From NCBI GenBank assembly GCA_022818135.1, contig JAFMSR010000009.1, positions 13,730,327 through 13,794,326 of the forward strand: 64,000 nucleotides of DNA. Reading direction: 5' to 3'. Below the pieces are notes generated by a model. The model worked only from the letters and a program-made list of their open reading frames with translations, searched no databases and was not told where the DNA came from. The position numbers and the translations under genes are program-made. The number at the start of each line of letters is the position of its first letter. The first letter of the stretch is position 1. Positions 11,395 to 22,460 of the stretch are shown piece by piece. The stretch is from Saxidomus purpurata (lineage: Eukaryota; Mollusca; Bivalvia; Venerida; Veneridae).

Positions 11395-11452
11395 TGTTAT
11401 GACAAAACCTGTCACTGATAGAGGGACATGGGTTCAAACCCCGCTACCGACC
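11395..11452 (+). mobile_element. tRNA-derived SINE, 5' half (split by insertion)
   Basis: This contains CACTGATAGAGGGACATGGG followed by TTCAAACCCCGCTACCGACC, a tRNA-like head with a B box. The body of the SINE resumes at 16487. The intact paralog at 18860-19085 reads straight across the junction, which places the interruption after CCAATG at 11452. Confidence 0.75.
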
Positions 11453-11599
11453 AATGGGGTCAATTACATTGAAATGTAATTAATTAAATTACAATTACAT
11501 TTTAAAAAAGTCTTCAGTTAAATTACAATTACCATTACATATGTTTTTAAATGTAATTAATTAAATTACAAATTACTTTGAGCTTTTTAATTTAGTTTT

Positions 11600-12185
11600 T
11601 AAGTTAAAAGTTATCATGGTTATTCAGGGAATTACAGCGTTTTACTTTGAACAAATCTCACACACTTGCCTTTTAAATTTAAGAAGGAATTTAGCTTCTG
11701 CACCAAAAGCTACCAAATTCCTTGCCTATAAAACACTTGTCAGAACCCAGTTAGAGTATGTTTCCCAGGTTTGGAGTCCATTCTACCAACCTGACAATAA
11801 CAGGTTAGAAAAGATGCAGAGGACTATGGCTAGATAGTGTTGTAAGCGCTGAAGGTACAAGAGTCATGTCAGGAAAATGTTGGAGGAACTTTCTCAGGCA
11901 ACCCTGCAACATCCTAGAAAATTCAATAGTTTAGTCTACAAAATCCGCCATGGTTTGGTCTATATTGATAAAAACAAGAACCTATCCCAAGTCCATGCCC
12001 TTAAAACTACATGGTCATCCTCTTCCCATCCTTACCAGTATAATACATTAATTTTATCTTAACCTGATGCCCTTAAATATTCCTTTATTCCAAGGACCAC
12101 ACCCCTATGGAGTGCACTGTCTAACAGTGCAGTGTCCTTGGAAACAGTGAAGGGTTTTAAGTCAAATTTTAAGACTTGAACTTAG
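11600..12185 (+). pseudogene. CR1/jockey-like LINE reverse transcriptase, C-terminal remnant
   Basis: The frame 11616-11837 reads LRRNLASAPKATKFLAYKTL and LEYVSQVWSPFYQPD. It continues across a stop into 11877-12062 with MLEELSQATLQHPR, a segment resembling SSHPYQY, and finally IPRTTPLWSALSNSAV and VKGFKSNF near 12170. This is the familiar end of the non-LTR polymerase annotated in many animals as 'reverse transcriptase from mobile element jockey'. The catalytic palm is missing (5' truncated) and stops break the frame. The coding end at about 12180 is followed directly by the poly-T of the oppositely oriented L1-like element; likely 3' sequence resumes near 14990. Confidence 0.75.
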
Positions 12186-12500
12186 AATGCTGCACAAACT
12201 TTTTTTTTTTTTTTTTTTTCGTTTGAGGCCCTCTAAAAGAGGTATCCCCGTTTATTTTCCCCGTCATAGGCTTGATAGGGGTCGGGGAGCATCCCCTACC
12301 AGCCTTACAATACATGTAATTATAATACATGTTAAATGGAACAGTATACACAAATAAACAATGGTTCAATAAAGATTAAAAAGATAACATTACCAAGTAC
12401 TAGTAAATTCTATTATGCATATTCACTATTATATCATATTTATTCGAAAGCGAAAATAACAAACATGATAAAGCGAAATGAGATTATCATTCATAAATAA

Positions 12501-13439
12501 TTACAAATTTGATAAAGCGTTTGCAAGTTCTAGAACTTCTTTATTGGTGTTTTTAAATATTATTTGGTCCTTGATCCTGTTAAAGAGTTTGTAGTTAAAG
12601 CTTGAGGTGGAAAGTCTATTGCCATTATATTTACAGTCATTTCGATATTTCCAAATAGCCCATTTTGTTTCAAAAATTACTGTGTTTAATAAGTTTCTTG
12701 CGTATGGAAATTCACATATCCCAAGAATAACGGCCATTTTAAAGTTTGAAATTTCTATACCAAGTTTTGTGAGAATCGTGCTTAGTTTAGTTTGTAAATT
12801 TTTCCAGATGTTAGAAGCAAAAGGACATTCCCATATCAAGTGAACTAAAGTTTCTCTTTTTGATCTACATAGAATACAATTTCCGTCCGACTGTTTCATT
12901 AAATTTAATTTATGTTCTGTAAAAATGACGTTGTGTAAGCATTTCCATTGAAATTGCTTAGCTTTATTTGACGCAAAAGACTTTGAAATTATACCCCAAA
13001 CTAAATTCCAACATATTGATGTATCAAGGGTAATTTCCCATTTAATTTCAACTTTAAGATTACTCATCTTTTGACACCACATTGCAGAAATATATTTAAG
13101 TTTTAAATTTTCGGGTTTAAAGCGTTTTCCTAACTTGCTTTTTAAATCGATTCCTTTGAGACATAATAGCTTTACATTCGTTATGAGCTTTTGACTATTG
13201 AGCGCGTTAATATATTTCTCAGGAATGCTGCTTTTGATCGTTTGCCACTCGGAGATCCAGTTTCTTCTAAATCTTAACTTTTTAAACAGTTCGTTTGAAG
13301 AGATAAATGTTCCTCGGTGTGTATTCCATATGTCCTTTATGCATATTATATCACTTTTTATAAATGATTTAAAGAATATTGGTTTATTTCGAAATCGGAT
13401 GTGCTCATTGCAAAATATAAATGTATTTTGAATATCCAT
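12501..13439 (-). pseudogene. L1-like ORF2, C-terminal part with zf-RVT
   Basis: A 312-codon frame continuing the LINE polymerase after two frame shifts. It includes FKKLRFRRNWISEWQTIKSS, WNLVWGIISKSFASNKAKQF and a zinc-binding zf-RVT block, CILCRSKRETLVHLIWECPF, with two cysteines, a histidine and a cysteine in the expected order, followed by KWAIWKYRNDCKYNG. That C-terminal domain binds RNA and the target in related LINEs. The stop at 12501 is about 280 bp from the poly-A. The copy cannot encode an active protein because of its truncation and indels. Confidence 0.8.
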
Positions 13440-13482
13440 GCTGGTCTCTGGTTTAAAGCATTTTCTAAATCGGCTCCAATGT

Positions 13483-14952
13483 TCAAGCGCAGTAATGTAA
13501 AAACGTGTGGTTTCCTACCAAGGAAAAAGATTTCAATGTTGAGCATTTACATAAAAAGAAGTTTTGTCCTAGTTGTTTATCATAGTGTTTAAGAAAATAT
13601 TTACCGATAGCGTTCCAGTTTTCTAGCGGAGAGTGTATGAGTCTATAAATCATTTTAACATTTAAGCCTGCGTATATGTTTGCTATATTACACATATCAA
13701 GACCGCCATCTAGTTGACTAAGCGCGATAGTATTTTTTGAAACTAAAGACTTTTTGCCATCCCATAAAAAATTGTACATTGCACTTTCTATTTCTTCAAT
13801 AAATATTTTTGGGATCCCTCGCGTTTCAATTTCAAACATGATTTGGGAAATTACAAAAGTCTTCAGAATGAGAACTTTACCTTTTAATGTTAGCCCTCTA
13901 GATTTCCAGACTTGTAGACAATTTTTTATTTTATTTATCTTTTTCATCCAGATTTCATTATTATCGATATTGTAGCCGTGACTTATGCCTAGAGTGTTTA
14001 CGTAGTTTCTTGTCCAGTTTATACATCTGAACTTTGGAACGTTATTTTTCAATTTTCCAATAAAAAGCCCAGTTGTTTTTTCCTTGTTCATTTTTGCACC
14101 GGATGCTAATTCGTAAATGTTTAGAATTTTGAATATTTTTGGAATAGAGGCTTCATTGTCACAAAAGAACTGTGTATCATCTACAAATTGATTTAACTTA
14201 AGTACGAGATTGTTATTGGTAACAGTGTCGTGTGACGGAAGTTTGATACCCCGGATATCTTTGTCCTCTCTAATGGCACAGGCCATTGGCTCTGCTTGTA
14301 AAATGTAAAGTAGAGGGGCTAAAGGGCATCCCTGTTTAATAGAACGAGAAATTGAGAAGCTCTCTGAGATAAAACCGTTAGTTTGAATAGCAGTTTCAGA
14401 ACCTGCCAAACACATGTGTACCCAGTTTCTGAATTTTTCCCCAAATCCGAATTTATTCAAACATATGTCTACCCATTCCCATTCAACCCTGTCGAAAGCT
14501 TTTGTTTGATCTAAAAAGATTATAATACCATCCATGTCCTCAAAATCTACGAAGTCTATAACATCTTGGATTAACCTGTTTGAGTCTGATATGTAGCGCC
14601 CCTTAATAAATCCTTTTTGATCACTATGAAGTAACTTTGGCAAAAACGGTTTTATTCGTACTGCTAAACATTTGGCAACAATTTTATAGTCAACATTAAG
14701 AAGCGTTATCGGTCTCCAATTCTTTAAATTTTCTCTTTCACCATTTTTATATAAAAGCGATAAAACCCCCTTATACTGAGACTTAGGTAGACAGAATGAC
14801 TCCAGAGATTCTGTTAAAACCTGTAAAAAATCATTTTTGATTAAATACCAAAATTTTTGATACCATTCAGCTGTAATACCATCTTCGCCCGGTGATTTAG
14901 ACTTTTTAAAACCCATTATAACTTTCTTTATCTCGTCTTCGCTAATGTCCAA
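13483..14952 (-). pseudogene. L1-like ORF2, reverse transcriptase domain
   Basis: A 489-codon open frame that enters the polymerase in mid-domain, with no ATG at its 5' end. It shows the fingers segment KSKSPGEDGITAEWYQKFW (residues 18-36), NWRPITLLNVDYKI (78-91), the palm motif FLDQTKAFDRVEW (146-158), the SIKQGCPLAPLLYIL block (204-218) and the catalytic FVDD at 256-259, where FADD is usual. The enzyme copies LINE RNA into DNA at the nicked target. The endonuclease domain and ORF1 are missing because of 5' truncation. The frame ends at 13483; the continuing protein sequence moves to a second frame (around 13440-13510) and then a third, so at least two indels have broken it. Confidence 0.85.
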
Positions 14953-14985
14953 CTCTAAACTACTAGCTTCCTCTGCAAACTTGTG

Positions 14986-15430
14986 TCAACATACAATTTG
15001 CATATTGTAAATAGTTTTACTCTTTGTGGTAACTTTGTAAGGACTTCATTTTAAATGTTGGGTGTTTTGTACCCTTGCTCCACCACCAACTGTCATGATA
15101 TTCAGTTATGAACGTGTGCAATAATTAGTATTGATAGATTGATAAAGTTTCTAGAACCAACATTATTGGGAACTTCAAAATGTTTCAGAAAATTTCTGAA
15201 TGATTTTTCTTTATCTTCTACATACTAACTATCTAACCAAATAGTTAAGCTTTAATTTGAGATTTTTCTGAACCACACAGCTGTTCAATACTTATCAAGC
15301 ACTAATTTATTTTTCACGAGATTTTGATAGCAGTTAATTGTCACCTCTGTTATCATGGTCAGTTATAGATGTGACCAGAGGGCATGGATTAATCAGTTAA
15401 TCCACCTGGCACTCTCTGGTATGTTAGTTA
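14986..15430. other. Non-coding DNA inside the nested insertion
   Basis: AT-rich sequence between the L1-like element and a SINE. It may be the 3' end of the CR1-like element, because it contains TGTTTTGTACCCTTGCTCCACCACC. Nothing else recognised. Confidence 0.4.
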
Positions 15431-15608
15431 CTAATATTTAGCTCGATTGTAAAGAAAGCTTGCAGCTTATCGAGTCACTCTCGAGTCCGCTTCCTGGGAA
15501 AAACCAGTACTTGTGTCATATGAGGAGATACGGTCTTGACCCCAGTGGGGCTCGAACCAACAACCTCCGGGATGAGCGGCCAACACCTTAACCACTACAT
15601 CACCGCTC
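15431..15608 (-). mobile_element. tRNA-derived SINE with intact A and B boxes
   Basis: Read on the minus strand from 15608, the head starts GAGCGGTGATGTAGTGGTTA (A box), continues GGTGTTGGCCGCTC, and has B box TTGGTTCGAGCCCCAC. The body then carries AAGTACTGGTTTTTCCCAGG, GCGGACTCGAGAGTG and CTTTCTTTACAATCGAGC. Pol III promoters of this form drive SINE transcription. The block AGTACTGGTTYTTCCCAGG is shared with the second SINE family in this window. It may belong to the V-SINE/RUDI group of bivalves, but I cannot check that. Confidence 0.75.
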
Positions 15609-15852
15609 TATGGCATGTTGACAACAAAACAATTAATACCATAATTGCAAAATAATTAAACAATTATGAAATGGGGTTATTCATACACTTCTTTCTTTCC
15701 TTATTTATTTAAGTGTAAAATTTCAAATATGTTTTCACCAGAGTGCATCATTTCTACTTGTGTACTTAATTTTACTGGTATTTATATTTAAAATTTGATG
15801 AAAGTAATTGAAATAAAATTGGAATTACATGCATTTTTGCTGACGTAATTAA

Positions 15853-16388
15853 AGGTCCTTTACTAACACCAAATCTAATTTTCTTTTAATTCTGGATTGT
15901 AACAGCCGTCTTCCCAGAAGCAAATACATGACATACTGCATCGAATGTGACCATATTGTGCTGAAAGTTTGAGTTTAACAGAAGAATTAATCAATTATAT
16001 TTTGCCTTTTCAAAAACGAAAGTATGTTTTCCAGTTTTCAAATATCTTTGTAACTTTCCAGAAGTCTCTCAAAAAGAGGCTGTAAATAGGTTGTACATGA
16101 AAAACCATGCCTATTTTGAATCATAGTTGAAAGAACTTTACTTCCAATGATGTGCAACGTATATCTCTAACTGTTTACAAAATGCAACTAAGCAAAAGTA
16201 TGACAAAAAGACCACCCTGGTCAATCTAAGGAAATATAAAAACATTCAATTGTTTTTCTGCAGCCATATTTCAAGCAGGGAAATACTCCACGGCTATTGT
16301 AAAGATTTAGAAGCCAGTTTCAAACTGTATTTCCCTGAAACAATTCCAGATTTAAATGAAAATTCGATTTGGTCTTAGTAATGGACCT
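15853..16388. mobile_element. TTAA-flanked MITE, copy 1
   Basis: The left end is TTAA then AGGTCCTTTACTAA; the right end is TTAGTAATGGACCT then TCAA, one change from TTAA. It is about 85-90% similar by eye to 40837-41360 over its whole length, sharing GAATGTGACCATATTGTG, TATATTTTGCCTTTTCAAAA and AGACCACC. It is non-coding. It splits the ATTACAATTAC-rich part of the surrounding insertion and is therefore younger than it. Confidence 0.85.
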
Positions 16389-16486
16389 TCAATTAAATTA
16401 CAATTACATGTATTTTGAAAAATACTTCAATTACAAATTACATTCAATTTCATCAAATTTTGTAATTAATTACAGTCAATTACAAT

Positions 16487-16650
16487 TGACCATGACTCTT
16501 TATATGAGACAGTTGGCAGTTTCATACGTAAGATAGGGGTCTATTACTGTTCTTCCAAGAAATAAGGGTTTTTAAACTGGTTGCCTCTATATGAAATACT
16601 GTTGAAAAATGTGCATTAAACCCAAAATCAAACCCAAACCAGTGATAATC
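16487..16650 (+). mobile_element. tRNA-derived SINE, 3' half (split by insertion)
   Basis: The continuation of the SINE started at 11395: ATGACTCTTTATATGAGACA, GTTGGCAGTTTC, GATAGGGGTCTATTACTG and the tail TGTTGAAAAATGTGCATTAA. It aligns with the continuous copy at 18930-19085. Confidence 0.75.
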
Positions 16651-17083
16651 AAATCACAATTCAAAGGCTAATTAGACAAGAACCATAACACATGCTGTAT
16701 TTCTTGATCTCACATTAAGATATATGATTAATGGCAAAGCATGAACAAAAGATGGTAGGGTATTTTTGTAATAGGTAAGAAGTTTTCAAACTTTTTATCA
16801 CGTAAAAGCTTTAATAGTTAAATATGCTCTCTGAGAAATGATTTTTTTATTCCATACATTTTCTCAGTAAAGCTACAAATAACATAAAATTGCATGCTCA
16901 TTCAGTTCTCCAGTGTAACTTTACAAGACAAATTGATATGATTTCGTGTAAAATAAATATTTGCATAATCAATATACATGTACTATTGTGTTGACAAAGT
17001 AAGCAAACATCTGAAGTTATCAGGTTTTGTTTGAAGCTTTTATTTATCAGTTGGCCAGTTCAGTACTCAATGTTTTGTGTTAT
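16651..17083. other. 3' flank of TRIM-like copy B
   Basis: This aligns with 2930-3388 and 19200-19525, including AGAAGTTTTCAAACTTT, TTAAATATGCTCTCTGA and TTTTCTCAGTAAAGCTACA. No gene. Confidence 0.5.
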
Positions 17084-18083
17084 TTACTCCAGTGATATAT
17101 TGAACACTTTGATGTTGTTTCTGTGTATTCCAATATAGAGTTTGTTGTTGTTGTTACAGTATGCAACACTCCCTGGGCACTTCATTCCTTGTCTTTCATC
17201 CAGCAGGATCTTCACGTTGGTGAGATCAGATGATAATTCATGAACATTGTGTGACGACATTCCACACACATATACTGTCCCTGACTCATCCACAGTCAGC
17301 TGTTGTAGTCTGCTCAGCTGAGCATCCCTGTAGATAGCCTTGACCTTGCCATCCAAGGTCATACTTGTCACAGTATCTCTGTTCCAGTCAGACACATATA
17401 TTGTTGTATTGTCTGGACTGAGAGTCAGATACCAAGGGCAACTAAACAGAGACAGACCATTACAGTCTTTATCAAAACACTTCAGTAGATTACCACACAT
17501 ATCTAATATCTGAACTTTCCCAGTATAAGATACTGTAAGATTGTTATTACTATAGGCAATACCACAACACCCTATTCCTACTGTCATATCATCAGTACTA
17601 AAAACAGTCATAGGTTCAGAAAATGTTATCAGTCTGACAATACCTTCCTCAGGAAATGTAACAGCAACTTTATTGTCTTCAACTTTAGTGATAGTCGCGG
17701 GATGAAAAGGTATTTTTATTGAATCATATGATTACGTATAAGTGTGGTTACGTTTCAGTATTTTGAGACGGTTGCTGTCACTTGCAGTTTCTATGAGTAT
17801 ATTTTTGGAAAATAGACATAAGCACGAGTACCATCCACACTTACTGTTTATTTCCTTGTCATAAGTAGCAGTTCTCCCGTTGGTTGAGTTACAGTCTTTA
17901 TATGAGAAAAATGTAGTTTGGGATTCTAAGGTCTTAACAGATACTTCTGTGTTTAGAGGCTCAATTGTGTAATATTGTATGTCAGTACTTTGTAAGTGCA
18001 GTATATTCTTTTCAAGGGATTACAAAGTTTCTTGTGCATCTTTCATTGCAAGAAATAATTTACACTTTTGACCTGACTCTTAG
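17084..18083 (-). pseudogene. TRIM-like NHL protein, copy B (truncated pseudogene)
   Basis: Only the end of the coiled coil and the NHL propeller remain. The open stretch 17084-17611 reads LSPDNTTIYVSDWNRDTVTS and VDESGTVYVCGMSSHNVHE and keeps the ancestral C-terminus, IKVFNISLE, that copy A has lost. Upstream, a TAA at 17732-17734 replaces the glutamate codon of copy A just before SYDSIK. A second TAA near 18020 interrupts the ETLKTFEKK segment. Homology stops at about 18083 in the coiled coil, where the sequence joins the GGTCA repeat. Relative to unit A this is the outcome of a deletion that removed the B-boxes, start codon and 5' flank. Confidence 0.8.
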
Positions 18084-18859
18084 TACAGGATCTCTACTGG
18101 TCACAGTAATCTGAATTTGAAAATCTTCTCTGCTCAGTAGCTTGCTATCATTATCACCCACAGTCTTCAAATTGCATATGATGATTGGTCTTACTGTGAG
18201 ACAATCCCTACTGTTTTGGGGTCTGTGTTTCAAAGGTCAAAGTCACGGTGACCTCTGTAAGCTTCTCTTCGATAACACTCTACAGGTCACACCCTTATTT
18301 GACTTTCTTAAATTTTGCTCAGAAGGTTGTTTGCAACCTGTAGATGATCTTTAATGTTTTTGGGTTAGTGGGTCAAAGGTCAATAATTTCCGCTATATAT
18401 TTTGAGATCTAATGATAAAAAACAGTCTTGAAACTTCATAGGAATTGATTGGTCTTACTGAATTGATGATCCCTACTGATTAGGGGGTCAATAGGTTAAG
18501 GTCACAGTGACATCTACCTCTGTTAGCTTTTCCTTGATAACATTCCAAACAAAAATCACAATCTTTACTCAGAACAGGCTAGTCGGTCCGGCCATAGTCG
18601 GTAATGGCCCTTTTGGACCTCTTGAAAAACAATAGAGAACGAAAGGATAGCCGCAGAAATCCAATATTATACAATGTCTGTCCTCTGTATGTCTACCAGA
18701 TTTTAACTTTGTTAAAAAGTTGTATCTTAGAGAGATTGACTTCAGAAGAAGGGTAAGGCACAAGAATAGAACATTTGCAGCGGTATATTTCTTAGTTCTA
18801 TCCCTTTTTCATATTTTCATTACTTTATAAGCCAGTGTCTCAGCTACTTTAACGGATAA
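18084..18859. repeat. GGTCAAAGGTCA module and unit C left flank
   Basis: 18085-18560 is another copy of the modular repeat seen at 6230-6780. 18600-18830 aligns with 11140-11370 (GAGATTGACTTCAGA, ACATTTGCAGC). No gene. Confidence 0.65.
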
Positions 18860-19085
18860 TGAAGATCACTGAATTGTAATCTCAAAACCTCTTACTGATA
18901 GTGGTTCATGGGTTTGAATCTCGCTACCGACAATGACTCTTTATGTGAGAAAGTTGACAGTTTCTTACGGAGAATAGGGGTCTAGTACTGGTCCTTCTAA
19001 GGCACAATGGTAAGATAAACTGTCCGCCTGTAAATGACTAGAATACTGTTGAAAAACTCAAAACCAAACCAATATCAGTGATAAT
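18860..19085 (+). mobile_element. tRNA-derived SINE, intact copy (empty site of the 5-kb insertion)
   Basis: It reads continuously through GGTTCATGGGTTTGAATCTC, GCTACCGACAATGACTC, AAGTTGACAGTTTCTTACGG, AGGGGTCTAGTACTGGTCC and TACTGTTGAAAAACTC. The junction ACAATGACTC is uninterrupted, whereas the paralog in unit B is split by 5 kb at the same point. Other members of the family lie at 38560-38750 and 42120-42300 (minus) and 44300-44465 (plus). Confidence 0.75.
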
Positions 19086-19529
19086 CCAATCAAAATTTAA
19101 AGACTAACTGCTGAAGGTAAAATATACAAGAACTATAACACCTGCTGTATTTTTAGCTCACTTGAAAGTCTGTAATTAAAGGCAAAACAAGTACAAACGT
19201 TGGTAATAAAGTGACAAGAAGTTTCAAACTTTTATTACGTAATAGCTATAATAGTTAAATATGCTCTCTGAAGATTTTTAGCCAGAAATGATTTTTATTA
19301 TTCGATGTATTTTCTCAGTAAAGCTACAAATAACCAAAAAAACATGCTCATTTAGTTCCCAGTGTTACTTTACAAGACACATTGATATATTTCCTGATGC
19401 TATGTTTAATGTTTGCAAAATTTATGAATGATGATTTAAATTTTCTTTTTCTGCGTGAGGAAATTGTTCTACACTGATATCGTGTTCTATGGTTGTGACA
19501 AAGTGAGCAGGAATCTGAGTTTAAAAATT

Positions 19530-19607
19530 TTAAAAAAAAATATTGAATCAAAATTTAAATTTTTTTTTTCCCCCCAAAAAAAAAAAACCCCCCCCCCCCA
19601 AAACCCC

Positions 19608-19669
<62 letters not shown>

Positions 19670-19688
19670 AAAAAAAAAAAAACCCCCC
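19530..19688. other. Homopolymer patch, probable assembly artefact
   Basis: Runs of T, C, A, C and A, with a stretch of about 50 C, replace roughly 240 bp that copies A and B have here, namely the C-terminus and stop region of the TRIM-like gene. Upstream the sequence still aligns (GTGAGCAGGAATCTGA) and downstream it resumes at CATTGTCCCTGAAACATCC. The polyglycine and polyproline frames across it are spurious. Confidence 0.8.
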
Positions 19689-19689
19689 A

Positions 19690-20673
19690 ATCAAACATAC
19701 ATTGTCCCTGAAACATCCACAGTCAGCTGGTGTGGTCCTCCAGCTGATCATCTTTATAGATAGCCTTGACCTTACCATCCAAGGCCATACTGGTTACAGT
19801 GTTCTTGTCCAAATCAGATACATATATATAGTTGTGTTGTTTGTACTGAGAGTCAGGCATTAAGGCCTACTTAGCAGAGACATCACAGTCTTTATCAAAA
19901 CATTTTAATACATTACCAGACATGTCCAGTATCTGAACCTTCCAAGGCGTGATGTCATAAGACACTATAAGATTGTTATTACTATAGGCAATACCATGAC
20001 ACCCTTCTCCTACTGTTATATCAGTAGTACTGATTACAGTCATAGAGTCAGAAAATGTTATCAGTCTGACAATACCTTCTTGAGGAAATGCTGCAGCAAC
20101 TTTATTGTCATAAACTATAGTGATAGCCCAGGGACCAGAAAGCATTTTTATTGAATCATATGATTCAGTTTTGGTGAGGACATTTTTCTGTATATTGAGA
20201 CACTTTCTATTGTAGTCAGTTTCTATGAGTATATTTTCAGATAGTAGACATGAACATGAGCACCGTTCACACGTACTGTTTATACCTTTGTCAAAAGTAG
20301 CTATTCTCCAGTCTTTATAGGAGAAAAATGCTGTTTGAGATTCTAAGGCTTTAACTGATATTTCTGTGTTTAGGGGCTCAATTATGTAATATTGTAAGCA
20401 GTGTACATATATATTTTCGAGAGTTTTCAAAGTTTCTGGTACACCCTCCTTTATAAAAAAAAACCCCCCCCCCCCCCCAACCTCCCTTTTTTTTTAAAAA
20501 AAGAAATAAAAATGTTTTTCACATTCTTCACAAAACATTTCTTGTACTTCCTCAGAACCGATTGTCAGTGACATGCTTGAACTGGTTGCTTTATTGTCAA
20601 CAACACTGCTTGGTTCTTCCGCATCACAATATTCTTCATCAGAGTCACTTGAAGTACTTTTATTAAATGCCAT
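19690..20673 (-). pseudogene. TRIM-like B-box/NHL protein, copy C (broken)
   Basis: The start codon at 20673 and the acidic N-terminus with the first zinc ligands (MFCEECEKH) are present up to about 20505. The rest of the B-boxes and most of the coiled coil (about 740 bp in copy A) are replaced by a homopolymer patch. The frame 19867-20430 then gives the end of the coiled coil and part of the propeller, with SQTAFFSYKDWRIATFD and NNNLIVSYD. Relative to copy A it lacks the STTGR segment and has a deletion around CDVSAK that causes a stop at 19867. Propeller sequence continues out of frame to 19690 and is then lost in a second patch. Some damage may be artefactual, but the internal deletions lie outside the patches. 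Confidence 0.75.
20453..20505. other. Homopolymer patch, probable assembly artefact
   Basis: A, C and T runs sit exactly where copy C loses the B-box and coiled-coil coding sequence. Both edges abut sequence that aligns well with copy A. Confidence 0.75.
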
Positions 20674-21870
20674 ATTTGTATATTTTCCTTTAGTTTTTCT
20701 GTCTGAATATGTATGTCCAATTAAATTTGCCCACTAAAAATATCATCAATATAATTATATACTCTGTGATTATCATATTTAAACCTGGTCATGTGAGTCC
20801 ATACAATGTTCTGTTTGATAAATGTATCACGTGGTGAATGTTTTATACAATCAGATATTATCTTTATTTACATGTTCCAGTATATGATAAACGAAAAAAC
20901 TTTTGCACTAAAATTTTAATTCTGTCAAGGGTAGATGGAAAGTGCAATGTGAAGCCTCGACACACGTTTGTTGATCATATTGTTATTGTGTTTATTTAAC
21001 ATATGAAACATGATTAACACTGGCTTCAAATGACTTTCCAAATCCATGATGACGAAATTAAATTATACCCATGTAAATAAAGTTTAGGAGGGGGGAGGGC
21101 TGGGATGGGGTGGGGGTACACTAGAGTCACCTTGTCCTCCGTATGTGCACTATTTCTCAGCAACCACTGATACTGTTAAAACTTTACATGAGCGATTGGT
21201 ACCAAGCCTATTTGTGCATGGGTCAAAAGTCAATGTCACAGTGATCCAAACTGTGAAAATTATTGCCACTCAATATTTTGAGACCTTATTATCAACAACA
21301 GACTTCAAACTTCATGTGATGATTGTTCTAACTGAATAGATGATCCCTACTGTATGGTCAGTGGGTAGAACTCAAGGTCACAGTGGCCGCTGTTATCTTC
21401 TCTAGATAACATTGCAAATAATATTCACAAAACTTGCTTAGAACAGTCTAGTAGAGCGATACTTGCCCTTATGGGCCTCTTGTTTTAGAAATACATTACT
21501 CTAGTCCACCCCGTTCTCTGTTTTGTGAACTTGAAAGATTTCAGAGGGACTGGGGAAGCGATTAGAGGCAGGCTATTGATAGGAGGCGATTGTAGGGCAT
21601 ATACATTACATCATATAAATGCATTGCCGTAAAATAAAGGGCACATAGCCGTTAATGCACGTTTTCTGTCCACCAAACTAAAAAGTTATAACTAACACTG
21701 GCATCATAGAGTAGGCAAGTGGATTTTGTCTCCAATATCGGAGCCAGCTATTCAAGCATTTTGTGCCACCAATTAAATAGACTAAAAAGTCTAACTTTGT
21801 CCAATACTAATACTGGCATCATGGATAGGCAAGAGGTTTTGTCTCCAATATGCGCCCTAAGGGATATCAG
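20674..21870. repeat. 5' flank of copy C and GGTCA module
   Basis: 20674-21060 aligns with the 5' flank of copy A. A G-rich stretch at 21085-21118 follows, then the GGTCA module ending at GCCCTTATGGGCCTCTTG (about 21480). 21490-21870 aligns with 6790-7040 and contains two copies of a GGCATCAT-GTAGGCAAG phrase. Confidence 0.6.
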
Positions 21871-22460
21871 CTCATCCTAGAGTTTTCGTCTACCATTATA
21901 GACAATATGTGACCAAACTTCAACACTATACTATATAATGGTATCATGGAGTAGGCAAGTGTTTTTTTTTTCAATGGAGTTGTTTTTTTTGGGTGGTGTT
22001 TAAACTGCAATCACACACCATGGCCCTATATCACTCTGTTTGACCTACTTATGACAATATGTGACCAAACTTCAACCCTAACTATATAACTATCATAAAT
22101 TTACATGATGATGGGTCATTAATGTGGTTTTTAACTGGGTGACCTACTTTTTGACCTAAGATTACCCATGTTCAAACTGACCAAGTTTCATGAAGATCCA
22201 ATAAAAATGCAACCTATATTGCATACACAAGGTTTTTCTATTATTTGACCCCGTGACCTAGTTTTTGACCCCAGATGAACCATATTCAAACTCGACACAG
22301 ATTTTAGCAAAGAAGTCATTCTGACCAAGTTATATGATAAGCCAGTAAAAAATGCAGCATCTATTGCATACACAAGGCTAAGTGTGGACAGACGACAGAC
22401 AGACAGACACCAAGGGATTACAATAACTCATCTTGAGCACTTCGTGCTCAGTTGAGCTTA
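21871..22460. repeat. Dispersed repeat ending in GAGCACTTCGTGCTC
   Basis: Modules with ATGTGACCAAACTTCAAC and GACCTAGTTTTTGACCC recur. A GACAGACGACAGACAGACAG stretch and CTCATCTTGAGCACTTCGTG then close the element with TCAGTTGAGCT. I recognise the ending from many bivalve loci, but not its class. It is absent from unit A, so it arrived after the duplication, or unit A lost it. Confidence 0.65.

Larger units (their letters stand above)
12200..14985 (-). mobile_element. 5'-truncated L1/Tx1-like LINE
   Basis: The element reads on the minus strand. Its 3' end is marked by a T run at 12201-12219, the poly-A tail on the coding strand, after a GC-rich 3' UTR (GTCGGGGAGCATCCCC). Coding sequence extends up to about 14985, where similarity stops inside the reverse transcriptase domain, as expected for target-primed integration that ended early. 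It sits in or at the end of the CR1-like fragment. No clean target-site duplication could be read; GCACAAACTT and GCAAACTT at the two ends are only suggestive. Confidence 0.8.
11453..16488. mobile_element. Nested ~5-kb insertion with AT-rich inverted ends
   Basis: The left end is GGGTCAATTACA followed by TTGAAATGTAATTAATT. The right end, read on the other strand, is GGTCAATTGTAATTGACTG then TAATTAATTACA. Between 11453-11600 and 16390-16488 the sequence is built from variants of ATTACAATTAC. The flanking SINE repeats ATG on both sides, suggesting a 3-bp target duplication, or 5 bp with one mismatch. Inside lie a CR1/jockey-like fragment, an L1-like element, a SINE and a TTAA-type MITE, each described separately. 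The outer element has no recognisable transposase; its superfamily is unknown to me. Confidence 0.6.

Noticed and set aside
19487..19863. Polyglycine and polyproline frames on both strands
   Set aside because: They are translations of the C/A homopolymer patch and not of a gene.
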